This document shows, in pieces, positions 1 through 9,563 of a stretch of 64,000 nucleotides of DNA. Each line of letters starts with the position of its first letter. Positions within the stretch are counted from its first letter, which is position 1. Origin of the DNA: Heracleum sosnowskyi (Eukaryota > Streptophyta > Magnoliopsida > Apiales > Apiaceae); NCBI GenBank assembly GCA_030848705.1, contig CM061238.1:28240655-28304654 (forward strand). Reading direction: 5' to 3'. The translations under genes and the position numbers were made by a program. The notes below the pieces were generated by a model that was not told where the DNA came from, searched no databases, and worked only from the letters and a program-made list of their open reading frames with translations.

Positions 1-1
1 T

Positions 2-628
2 GCAAGTAGACCAGACATTATGTATGCAACCTGTCTTTGTGCAAGATTTCAAGCAGATCCCAGAGAGCCTCATCTAACAGCTGTGAAGAGGATTTTCAAA
101 TATCTCAAAGGAACCATAACCTTGGGTTTGTGGTATCCTAGGGAATCAGAGTTTAAGTTAATTGGTTACTCTGATGCTGATTTTGCAGGCTGTAAGATTG
201 ACAAAAAGAGCACTAGTGGAAGTTGTCAATTTCTAGGTGACAGACTAGTTTCTTGGTACATCAAGAAACAGAAATCAATTTCCACATCCACAGCAGAAGT
301 AGAGTATATTGCTGCTGGTAGCTGTTGTGCACAGATTCTGTGGATGAAGAATCAATTGCTGGATTATGGGTTAAGTTACTCTAAAATACCTATTTTCTGT
401 GATAATCAAAGTGCTATTGCTATGACAGGTAATCCAGTACAGCATTCCATGACCAAGCACATCAGCATAAGGTATCACTTTATCAGGGAACATGTGGAGG
501 AAGGAGATATTGAGCTTCATTTTGTGTCTACAGAACAACAACTTGCAGATATCTTCACCAAGCCATTGAGTGAAGCTACATTTACAAGACCGGTAAATGA
601 ACTAGGAATGATCTCTGGTTTTGACTAG
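2..628 (+). CDS. pol: Copia pol, C-terminal RT/RNase H part (partial)
   Basis: The frame is open from base 2, so this is the 3' end of a longer polyprotein that starts outside the window. It contains the Copia RT thumb-to-RNase H passage: RPDIMYATCLCARFQADP, then AVKRIFKYLKG, then the RNase H region with SDADFAG, KSTSGSCQFLG, STSTAEVEYIA and CDNQSAIAM, and the usual ending LADIFTKPL. The acidic residues of RNase H (D in SDAD, E in AEVEY, D in CDNQ) are present. RNase H removes the RNA strand during reverse transcription in the cytoplasmic virus-like particle. The stop at 626-628 leaves a 1.3 kb gap before the next ORF, so the second ORF would need its own expression route (splicing, internal promoter or reinitiation). 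Confidence 0.9.
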   Translation, partial: ASRPDIMYATCLCARFQADPREPHLTAVKRIFKYLKGTITLGLWYPRESEFKLIGYSDADFAGCKIDKKSTSGSCQFLGDRLVSWYIKKQKSISTSTAEVEYIAAGSCCAQILWMKNQLLDYGLSYSKIPIFCDNQSAIAMTGNPVQHSMTKHISIRYHFIREHVEEGDIELHFVSTEQQLADIFTKPLSEATFTRPVNELGMISGFD

Positions 629-1938
629 AGATACTGATTAGACTCAAAATTTACTCTTCTGTGCTATGTTGCTCATGTTTCTATGCATATGTTAACTGTC
701 ATGCAAATCATGTTGTTAAACTCTGGAAGCATACTCTGTTGGTTAAACTCTGATGTTATACTCTGATTGTGGTATTGTCTGAAACATAAAAACCGATGAA
801 GAAAATAGTATGAAGCATGATTCTCAGTAAGTAATCATGAATTCTTCTGAGTTATATATGATCTGATCTCAAATGTGTGCAGAAAGTTAACACATCATGA
901 TAATGTCTCAATATTTATAGCATCTCTTAGTTTATTGGTCCTATACACTGAGTCTGTATTAGCTGTTTGCACTTTCTCTCATAAAGTATATATGTTAAAT
1001 GATGTCAGTCTAAACTCTTATAACTAGTTACTGCTACTTCGCCCCCAAGCAAAAGATGCAAAAACATGCACAAATTCCTTTGAGATCATGTTGTGCCTAG
1101 GAAGACCCAGGAACTTATTGTATGAAATAAGGGCTAAAATTTGAAATTTTTGGTGACTAGTGCCAACCACTGATTACTGGAAAAGAAAGAAAAAAAACAG
1201 AAATTTTTAGATAGGGGGTGAAAACAAGTGAAAACAAATATATCTATAAAGGTACAGAGTTTAGATGACATCAGATTTTGTTTTGCATGTGAGAGTTTGG
1301 GCAATCATTTTTTACTGATTTATTTTGTGGATTTTATGCACTTTGAGATGCTCTCAATATTTACATTCAGTAAACTCTGCTATTCACACACAAATAATCA
1401 CAACTGTGCATTTTGAGAAAAGAGATTATTCATGAAGGAGGAGAATTGATAAACACTGATGAACTGTGTATTGTACGCCGAGGTAATTTATTTTTAATCT
1501 CTGATGATTAAAATAAATAAATGTGTTTTAGACATTTCATAATTTTTGAGGAACATTATTTTTGAAAATAGAGAGTATGATTGACAACGGTTTGTATGCA
1601 TTTTGAAAATGATGAAGCGTGTAAATAGCAGTAATTAGTGCCTGTTTTTACTGTGCATGCGTGTTGGAAACTACCACGATTAGTGCTGTCAGTTAATGCA
1701 TGTGTGACAACTGTCCCACTCACACACTTCACGAGTAAGCCTGCTGTGTATCTTAATGATTAAAACTCTTCAGTTTTAATTCTTATTTAATCATTATACA
1801 CACAACGTTCACAATTTTTACAGACTTACTCTATTCACAGGACATCTTTACACACACATTTTCACAAACATCTTTTCTGCATCATTTTTTCAAACAGTTT
1901 TCCAAGCATAAACTCTGATCTATTTCTAATCTTTTCTA
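629..1938 (+). other. Spacer between Sirevirus pol and the extra ORF
   Basis: About 1.3 kb without a convincing ORF; a 62-codon frame at 1228-1416 has no recognisable features. The stretch is AT-rich and carries several copies of the short motif AAACTCTG (near 718, 745, 1372 and 1910) that also recurs in the ORF and LTR of the same element. It would serve as intron, leader or promoter for the downstream ORF. A pyrimidine-rich stretch lies immediately before the ATG at 1939. Confidence 0.6.
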
Positions 1939-4900
1939 ATGGCAACTACTGTGTTTCAATCTGTTGGCCTAGAATTCGTCCCTAACAATTATGCAGCACC
2001 CTTGTCTACTGAGAACGCACCGGAGGCGTTTCACTTGTTTCAGAATTTCCTTACTCAATCAGATATTGGGCAAGCGCTTGTGGAACCAGCAAAGCTGTCT
2101 GGACCTCAAATCAAAGCCTTCTGGGAAACGGGTGTTTATGATGATGGAGGAGAGTCTGGAACTCCTTCGATTATATTCGAGTTTGATGAACAAGAGTATG
2201 TGGTCACTCCAACCACTGTTCGTGATGCTCTTGGTTTTGAAGACTTCAATGCATACATTATTTCTGTTGGTGATGCTGAGCTTCAGAGAATGATGAGGGA
2301 GATTGGTTACTCTGGGTCTTTGGCAAGGACAGGTAACTTGAAACGACCGCTCTTGAGGAAGGAATGGAGTTTTTTCTTTGACTGCATCACAAGGGCGTTC
2401 GGGAAAAAGTGTACCAATTGGGATGCAATTCCAATTGACAGTCTGCAAATCGGGTATTCTCTTCTTTATGGAAACAATTTTGATTTTGCTAGACTTGTTT
2501 TGAATAACATAGGAGAAAAGATGACGGAGATTAGGAGCGTAGTTTATTTTGCTCGTTTTTGTCAGTTAATCTTTTCTACTTGTGTTGATGGGGTTGAGAT
2601 TGCTGAGGATGATGTAATTCCCTCATTTAGATTGCATAAAAGAATATTCTCTGATTTGACGAATAAGGATATTAAGAAAGGAAATGTTGGTGAATTGTTG
2701 CTTCCTGCTTCAGTCCAACAATTTTTACAACCTCAACCACATCCTCAACCAGAGTCTGAACAACCTTTAAACACTGAACCTCTTCCATCTACATCTCAAA
2801 AACCAAAGGCTGGGGGTAGGACTAAGCATAGAGCTTTTAAGGCTGTTAAAGCTGCTAAACCTACAAATACTGATGATTTACCAATATCTGTTGGTACTTC
2901 AAGGAAAAAGAAGAGGGCAAATAGACCTACTTCTGATGTGAATAGGGCTTCTGAAGAAACTGAGTCTATCCATACCAAGAAAAGGAAGCTGGTTGTTGCT
3001 TATCTATTTGATGGATTGATTCCAGATACTACAACTGCTGCAGCTCCAGAGGTTGTTATTGAAGATATTTCTGAAAATGCTACTGTGCCTGAAGAAGCCA
3101 GAGCAAATACTGATGATAATGCTGCTTTCAATGATAATTTTCTTGAACCTATTCTGGAGATGGATATTGAAGATAATGTTGAAGCACATCCTACTGCAAC
3201 TCTTGAAGAGTTTGGCAGTGTTGGTGAAACTGAGGATGTGGCAGCTGATCAACCAACAGTAATTCTTGATGAGTCTTTGGCCACTCATACAGAGGTTCTC
3301 TCTGTCACTCACCAGGTTATCGAAAAAGGTGAAGAGGTTGATCAGACAGCAACGGCTGTAGCTGCAGAGAATGTTCTTGAAGTTGCTGCAGAAAATGAAG
3401 TTGAAGTTGCTAAAGAGCATGTTGTTGCTACTGCTGAGAACTTACACTCTGAACATACTGCTCATGAAGAATTTGTTCAAGACAATGTTTCAGTACACTC
3501 TGCTCTTCATGGTGAACAAGAAAATATTTCTAAGAATGTATCTAATTCTTCACGTGCAAACTCTGATGATGGTGCAGCTGATTCATTTTCTCCAAGGGTT
3601 AATGCTCAATCAAATCCTAAAGTGCATGATGTTGGAGGTACATCTCACCGTAATACTGAAGCTCATTTTCAAGATATGTACTTTGCCAATTGGTCAAGTC
3701 ATGAATGTATCTTTCCTGAGCAAAGGGCAGCTGAATTTGTTTCAAAGTCTGCTGCTACTATCAAGAATCCAGAGCTACTTGCACATCTCAAAGCTACAAT
3801 TGTCCAAGTAAAGTCTCTTAACAATCGTTTTGATGTAACTCAAAAAGATGTTATTGGACTGAGAAATGATGTTGCTGCAAGGGAGCTAACTTTGAAGCAT
3901 GAAAAACTTTCCTTATCTAGAGAACAAGAAGCTTTAAAGAACAGATTAATCAAGGTTGAAGTAAATCAGAATGTAATGTCTGAGAAGATTGATTCAATTG
4001 CTGCTTCACTTGAGTTGCTCACCTCAGTGTTAATTCCTGATGATGTCAAAAAGGGGGAGAGAGTTTCTAAGGACAAATTGAAGAAATCTCAAACTCTGAG
4101 TAGACAGGATGATACTACTGATGGTGGTGCTAAAGAAAAAGAGTTAAGGTCCAAATCAATTCAAGAGCAAGGGAGACTTAGGTCAAACTCTGCTAGGGCA
4201 AACTCTGAGAAAATAAACACTGGTGCTCAATCTTCTTCAAAAGCTAAAAGCTTATTGCTTTCTTCTCAATCAAATACTGATGAAGAGATTGCAGCTCAGT
4301 TGTTTCGGGAAGAACATGGTGCTGATGCAACTATTGAAGACATTCAAGCTGAAGAGAAAATGCTGGCTGAAGAGCATGAGAAGAATCTGAAATCTGGAAA
4401 GGTCAAAAAGGTTGTTAAAGTTTCAAGGCCAAAGGAGAAAGGAATTGTAATCAAAGAAAATGTAAACTCTCAACAGAGTTTACAATATTCAAGAAGGCAT
4501 GTTGAAGCTAGTTTGGATAAAGGTAAAGGGAAGCTTGTAGAGAAACAAGTACTGAAGAAAGTCCAATCAACCTCTGACATTGCTCAAGTTGATAAATCAA
4601 TAGAAGCTGTGACAACCACTGATTCTACTCAAGTTGTACAGACTTTGGTATCTTCTAAACTCCAAAGGACTTTTGCTAAACCAGTCACAGTTCAACATTC
4701 TCTAATTCCTAGAAATGTTAATATTCTTCAAAGTAAAACCATCATGGGTAAAGAATCTAGAGATAAATCTGGACTAGGATCTCATAGAGAAAAGAGAGTA
4801 AATAATAGTCATATGGATTATACATCATTAGCTGAACCAGGTGTTGGTGTGACTCAAGAAAATCTTGATACTTTAGAGTCGGTTCAGTTAATTCACCATA

Positions 4901-5430
4901 GAGGATTGAAAAAGGATTTTATGTTATACTTCAAGGCTGATGGCAGAGTATACAAAGTTGGTGAAGCTGACATTGGATTAAAAATGAAGGAAGAACTGGA
5001 GTATGTGCTGTATATACTGAAAATCAAAAATCAAAGAACTCATCAAGCAGCTGAGGTATTAAGAAGCAGAATGGTGAAAGCTAGAGCTCTTTGTGGCCTA
5101 AAGTCTGCTGGTTCTTACATACCAAAGTACAGAGATTACAATGGAAAGCTTGTTGAGATGCAAAGGAACAGTGCAAGACTCAGAACAGATCTTGGTATAA
5201 AAGTGTTGGAATTTAATCTGGAGTCCGATAAATCCTTCATAATAAAGCTAGGAAATGAGATGAGGAAGAACAGTATCTATGCTCTAAGGGCTGCTATCTA
5301 TCAAACTGGAGAAAGTGATCCAGAGTTAAAAGAGCTGAAGAAGATAATGGTAGCTGAGCTAGAGAGAGCTGAAAGAAGATTACTTATGGACTACATCAGA
5401 ACTGTACCTGATATTGAAGAAATTAAGTAA
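1939..5430 (+). CDS. Sirevirus-type envelope-like extra ORF, 1163 codons, function unknown
   Basis: A single uninterrupted frame between pol and the 3' LTR. Residues 1-260 form a compact globular region (FWETGVYDDGG, FEFDEQEYVVTPTTVRDALG, RPLLRKEWSFFFDCITRAFG), typical of the extra ORF of plant Sirevirus elements. Residues 265-350 are proline-rich then strongly basic (KAGGRTKHRAFK, RKKKRANR, TKKRKL), which looks like nuclear-localisation clusters. Residues 390-560 are acidic and Ala/Glu/Val-rich and may be disordered; about 640-760 predicts a coiled coil by heptad-like Leu/Val spacing. The C-terminal 160 residues are charged and helical. I see no signal peptide or clear transmembrane segment, so the historical label 'envelope-like' is positional rather than functional. 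A nuclear or particle-associated role is possible but not shown. Confidence 0.8.
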   Translation: MATTVFQSVGLEFVPNNYAAPLSTENAPEAFHLFQNFLTQSDIGQALVEPAKLSGPQIKAFWETGVYDDGGESGTPSIIFEFDEQEYVVTPTTVRDALGFEDFNAYIISVGDAELQRMMREIGYSGSLARTGNLKRPLLRKEWSFFFDCITRAFGKKCTNWDAIPIDSLQIGYSLLYGNNFDFARLVLNNIGEKMTEIRSVVYFARFCQLIFSTCVDGVEIAEDDVIPSFRLHKRIFSDLTNKDIKKGNVGELLLPASVQQFLQPQPHPQPESEQPLNTEPLPSTSQKPKAGGRTKHRAFKAVKAAKPTNTDDLPISVGTSRKKKRANRPTSDVNRASEETESIHTKKRKLVVAYLFDGLIPDTTTAAAPEVVIEDISENATVPEEARANTDDNAAFNDNFLEPILEMDIEDNVEAHPTATLEEFGSVGETEDVAADQPTVILDESLATHTEVLSVTHQVIEKGEEVDQTATAVAAENVLEVAAENEVEVAKEHVVATAENLHSEHTAHEEFVQDNVSVHSALHGEQENISKNVSNSSRANSDDGAADSFSPRVNAQSNPKVHDVGGTSHRNTEAHFQDMYFANWSSHECIFPEQRAAEFVSKSAATIKNPELLAHLKATIVQVKSLNNRFDVTQKDVIGLRNDVAARELTLKHEKLSLSREQEALKNRLIKVEVNQNVMSEKIDSIAASLELLTSVLIPDDVKKGERVSKDKLKKSQTLSRQDDTTDGGAKEKELRSKSIQEQGRLRSNSARANSEKINTGAQSSSKAKSLLLSSQSNTDEEIAAQLFREEHGADATIEDIQAEEKMLAEEHEKNLKSGKVKKVVKVSRPKEKGIVIKENVNSQQSLQYSRRHVEASLDKGKGKLVEKQVLKKVQSTSDIAQVDKSIEAVTTTDSTQVVQTLVSSKLQRTFAKPVTVQHSLIPRNVNILQSKTIMGKESRDKSGLGSHREKRVNNSHMDYTSLAEPGVGVTQENLDTLESVQLIHHRGLKKDFMLYFKADGRVYKVGEADIGLKMKEELEYVLYILKIKNQRTHQAAEVLRSRMVKARALCGLKSAGSYIPKYRDYNGKLVEMQRNSARLRTDLGIKVLEFNLESDKSFIIKLGNEMRKNSIYALRAAIYQTGESDPELKELKKIMVAELERAERRLLMDYIRTVPDIEEIK
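4461..4484. repeat. Perfect hairpin made of two inverted AAACTCT motifs inside the ORF
   Basis: Ten-base arms TGTAAACTCT and AGAGTTTACA are separated by CAAC. The hairpin falls inside the coding sequence and matches the motif that is repeated elsewhere in this element. Confidence 0.75.
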
Positions 5431-5562
5431 ATGGAGTCTGTAAGTTTTTAAGTTTTTTGTTCTATGTTAAAATATAAACTCTGTGATTTTATAAACACTG
5501 CATTTGTTATATGTTTTGACATCATCAATTATCTGTTAACTTGTACATTTTTAGTATGCACA

Positions 5563-5575
5563 AGTTGGGGGAGAT
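5563..5575 (+). promoter_or_regulatory. Polypurine tract of the Sirevirus-like element
   Basis: AGTTGGGGGAGAT lies directly before the TG that opens the LTR. It is the expected primer for plus-strand DNA synthesis and fixes the element's orientation as +. Confidence 0.85.
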
Positions 5576-6076
5576 TGTTAGATATAATTGCTGATGTTTG
5601 TTTATCAGTGTTTAAAGTATCAGGATACTATCAGAGTTTAGTTGGAAGACTAGTCAGAGTTTGTTAAACTCTGACAGTCAGAGTTTGCTTAGCTGTCGGT
5701 GTTATTCAATGAAGATTCTAGAAGCGATATTCTTTGAAGATGGAAAGAAGCAAAGAGATATCGAGATGGCTAAGGAAACGGAACAGAAGACAGAATCAAT
5801 TCTCGATTGATATTAATTGTATAGCTAATTTATAGGAATATCAATTAGAAGATTGTATGTAGCTGTGTACTATATAAACACAGATAGGTTAACCCTAAAA
5901 GGGATGCGAATACGTGAATTATCATTCTTGTAACCTAGCAGCTCTCTGTGATATTTTACATCACTGAGAGAGGAGTTTTTAATTCCATACAGTTTATTAT
6001 TCATAAACAGTGTTCTTATTGTTATTCTCATACATATACTTGATTATATATTGTGTATTCGCCATTCGGCCTAACA
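5576..6076 (+). repeat. 3' LTR of the Sirevirus-like element (501 bp)
   Basis: It begins TGTTAGATATAATTG and ends ATTCGGCCTAACA, with a TGTTAG/CTAACA terminal inverted repeat. A TATA-like run TATATAAAC lies near 5871-5879, about 200 bases before the end, and would drive transcription of a downstream or full-length copy. The U3 part holds three AAACTCTG/CAGAGTTT motifs, two of them forming a hairpin at 5653-5675. Confidence 0.88.
5653..5675. repeat. Perfect hairpin in the U3 of the Sirevirus LTR
   Basis: GTCAGAGTTT and AAACTCTGAC form 10-bp arms around a GTT loop; another CAGAGTTT follows within a few bases. Sirevirus LTRs in maize are known for repeated palindromic motifs, so a regulatory role is plausible, although the motif here differs. 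Confidence 0.75.
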
Positions 6077-7610
6077 ATCTCCTATTCTTTAGGAGCACAA
6101 AATTACCCTTAAAATAAGGACTTCTAGGCCTGATAAAACGCCATGTGTGGGATAATTACAACAAATATATGATTTATATCAAGTATATTGGATAAACATC
6201 AAATATATGAGGATTTATGAGTGTTAGTGATGGAGTTGGATTAGGACACTGGAAAGCTCGGCTACAGGTGTTTGGATCAGTCATAACTCTCGAATGGATT
6301 ATCTTGAGGTGGCTGAATTGGCAAGAAATGGGAGGTTTAACCTAAAAGAACTACATGGGGCTTGATTTCTATAAATAGGATATGTAGGCTTTGACAAAGG
6401 GGTTGGATTTTCACTTTCTATACACATAAGGCACGTGTACCCTAGGTGATACTTTTTCCGGTATATTGGCTGGCCGAGTAGGACTTACTCAGCCCTTTTT
6501 ATCCGGTGGCTTTGTCAACTCAGCCCAAAACACTGTTTTTATTACTCTATTCCTCTACCGAGCTTCAGGTTTCCAGTTGTGAACCTACAGCTCTGTCCGA
6601 TAACCAGGAATGAATTATTCAAATATTCCAACGAGATTCTCTCATTGTGTTGTTACCAAATTCCTCTCACAACAGCTTTCACCCCAAACATGAATGTATT
6701 CACCCTTTCCCACACCCATTTATTTCGTCTAATTCACAAACTCCAACAAAACAAACCCACCATAACACATTGATCTATACTCCATGTATTAAACACTCGT
6801 TTTAAAACCTCTGTTACTGTGTCATTTGTTCCAGTAGAAACTAAGTGTTGCAGCCCCACAGCCTCCTATACCTACAGAATAAGAAATAGCAATGTCACAT
6901 ATCCCAAAATAAATCCTAAATTTGAGAAAAATATGTGCCCAAAATAAATCCTAAATTTGAGAAAAATATGTTCCCCAAATAATCACAGAGAATATTTAAA
7001 TTAAATAACGTGGATGGGAGGACTCGAATCTGAGTCCCTCCATAAATCGAACTCTGATGCCATGTTAATAACCAGTCACTCTAAAACATTAAGCATTAAG
7101 GTGTCAGAGAAAGGACCCAACAGAATCTTATACTCTTATACTATTATATTATTCAACAATAGAGACCATGTGGGTAGTTTAAACATGAATTTCGTTTAGA
7201 GGAAGTTGACAGTGTCATTGCAGCCTTTTCTGCAAAGTTTATAGAGTCGAAATTTTAATGGGGAAGTTGTAAGGAGTAGTTTTTCTTAGCAATGCATGAA
7301 TAGGCCTGATAAGAAAATAAGAAGGAAAAGTTTATATATACCTTTTTTAACACAATATTATATCCGGGTATTATATTGATTAATCTCCGTTTTCGTGAAG
7401 CTATAGAGGTCAAGCAAGGTAGTCTGACATTGCGTGAAGGTCTGTTTGAGGTCTCATTAATTTTTTTGGAAGTAAACGAAGGTTATAGTTTTAAGTAGTA
7501 TAAGATATTAAGCTGATTGCAGGAAGCACTTCAACTGAGTCCAGAAAGAAACATGGATTTGGCCCAAATGTCTAAAGATGTATATTACTATCGAGTTGTA
7601 GTTTGGTAAC
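6077..7610. repeat. Flank copy A, first part; duplicated at 55691-57296
   Basis: This 1.5 kb continues, after the solo LTR at 7611-12006, at 12007-12119, and together they match 55691-57296 with scattered substitutions and small gaps. A promoter-like core at about 6340-6420 (CTATAAATAGG in a context resembling the Tat LTR core at 26265-26330) suggests that the left part is an old, diverged LTR of a related Tat family. Around 7040 an ATGCCATGTTAAT passage read on the minus strand resembles a tRNA-Met PBS. No gene is recognised; the short ORFs are not conserved between the two copies in any convincing way. Confidence 0.75.
7606..7610. repeat. TSD of solo LTR S1, left (GTAAC)
   Basis: GTAAC precedes TGTAACACCC and recurs at 12007-12011. 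The uninterrupted paralogue near 57187 has a single GTAAC at this place, which proves the insertion. Confidence 0.95.
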
Positions 7611-8828
7611 TGTAACACCCCCAGATCCGGGGTCAGGAATCTGGGTTGTCACGCTCCATCAATGATACAATACCTGCATTACTTACAACATTCTCATAGT
7701 ACAACTCCAAAGACCCCAATCACTTACGCATATACACACAAGTTATAGCCTTGGAAATGAGCACAATAATCAACATTTGTTATTACAACCCAAATGTACT
7801 ATCCAGGACCTCACAATTCTAAACAAGGTTTAGAAATACAAACCCACTCAAAATAATTCTCACTAATTCAAGCTGCAACCCTTTTTGCTCGCACTGACAG
7901 TATCCATCCTGCATCAACTAACTCCAGGGTGGTCTCTCCATTCCCTTGCTCTCGTAACACGAGGTGAATTCGGCAATGTTTTCCTCATGCTGAAATATTT
8001 AATAAAGCAAGAATGAGCTAATAGTGCTCAGCAAGAAATCTATCCCAGTTTAAATCTTTAAACCTTTTAGGGAGATAATCCATAAGGGATCAAAGCTTTT
8101 ATCAGTACTAGGGTCTAACCCCAAAATAGTATATCATTTAAAATACCGTATGACTTATAATCATACTCATATACTCTTCGTAATCATTTGGAAATCCTTG
8201 GTATCAGTATGATAAACCAAGACTCAAAACATATCTTTTTAAGATAGATATCAAATATTGGAATCAAGGCTTAAAGCCTATTCATTGACTCAAAATACCA
8301 TGTAGTTCAATATACTGTATATCTTAAATACTTTCTCAACATATATGTATGCATATATATTTAGATATCTCATACTGTTCAAAACACTGTAAAATACTCG
8401 TAATGAACACCTTTTTGACTCTGTTGTGTTGTGATATATAAAAGAAGCAAGAATGAGCACTATAGCTCGGCGATAATATATAGCAGCATAATCGTATATG
8501 TAAGCTGATACCATAACTGAAAACTTTTAAAACTTCATTCGTATACAGAATGATATATTGAAATATTCTTTTCATCAAAACATGCCGTACAGTTCAAGAT
8601 ACTGTAGAAGAAGTATACTTTTCAACCACTGTCAACATTATCGGTAACTCAGCACCTAGGCTTTCGTTACAATGTCACAGTACAATTCCAATTGGAAGAT
8701 GGGACTATCTGGAGCACACCACGATACACGATGATCAGTCGTTGTATCGCACTCATACTTTTCTACTAGTAGATGGATGACATCCTAACACGATTATCAC
8801 CCCAGCCGCATACGGGCTTTGTATCTGC

Positions 8829-8975
8829 TGGACTGTCCCACAGCCTCCTACGCGAGATAGATGTTGGACTACCCCGCAGCCTCTTACGCTATATAATTAG
8901 ATGGACTGTCCCACAGCCTCTTACACTATATAATTTGATGGACTGTCCCACAGCCTCTTACACGTTTCCTCCTAG
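8829..8975. repeat. Tandem repeat, about 37 bp x 4, inside S1
   Basis: Units begin TGGACT(G/A)(T/C)CCC(A/G)CAGCCTC at 8829, 8865, 8902 and 8939. They differ at a few positions. They are translated without stops in one frame, which explains the spurious 70-codon ORF at 8773-8985. Confidence 0.85.
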
Positions 8976-9473
8976 TCCCGGATGAACAATCAAAGAAAAC
9001 TGGAGCCGGAACTAAATCCAGGTCTCCCAAGCAATTTGTACTTGTCAACACTATTCATTATTTCTGATCACCTTACTCCCTGATTGTTTGGGGAAGTAAG
9101 TCACAAGGGAAGTTGACTTGAGTCAACCAGAGTAATCACTGAGAAGGATTCGCTTCGCAAAATTTCGAATTGGGAGTAGTCGGAGTTTTCTGAGATGCTT
9201 TGATTTGAAATTCGTTTGGAAATCCCAAAACATAAACTCTTTCGAGGAATTGGAAGAGTAAAATCATTGGTCGCTCCTTAAACTGAATTCCCCATTTTTG
9301 ATGAGTTGGAAAATATTTAATCGTATCTAAGAGTCTTAATAAGCTCAAAATAATATTTGGGAACCCCTACTGTTTTTAAAAGATTTTTCTGAAGGCCAGA
9401 AAATATTTTAAATAATTAATGAAGGCATTAAATAATTTTTAAATAGGGTTTTATGATTTTTAAATCATTTCAG

Positions 9474-9563
9474 AATATTTAATAAATATTCAAATAATAT
9501 TTATTAAATAATTAAGTCACTTGAAATATTTAATAAATATTCAAATAATATTTATTAAATAAT
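9474..9563. repeat. Two identical 39-bp AT-rich direct repeats in S1
   Basis: The same 39 bases (AATATTTAATAAATATTCAA followed by further AT) occur at 9474-9512 and 9525-9563. Each copy is itself self-complementary around AATATTTATT. The surrounding 9410-9680 is a dense AATATT/AATAAT tract found in degenerate form in all members of this LTR family. Confidence 0.8.

Larger units (their letters stand above)
1..6076 (+). mobile_element. Ty1/Copia Sirevirus-like LTR retrotransposon, left part outside window
   Basis: The order is end of pol, long spacer, large additional ORF, PPT, LTR. A Copia element with a big extra ORF between pol and the 3' LTR is the hallmark of the Sirevirus (SIRE/Maximus) lineage. 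The 3' LTR begins TGTTAG and ends CTAACA, a perfect 6-bp terminal inverted repeat. The base run after the LTR (ATCTC) is present in the uninterrupted paralogue of this flank near 55692, which fits a 5-bp TSD, but the left side is not visible. Coding parts seen are open, so the element looks fairly young. The 5' LTR, gag, protease, integrase and most RT lie to the left of the window. Confidence 0.85.

Noticed and set aside
7014..7060. tRNA-like passage (GGACTCGAATCTGAGTCCC)
   Set aside because: A local inverted repeat but no tRNA fold with the A and B boxes at proper spacing; more like a decayed PBS region of an LTR element.
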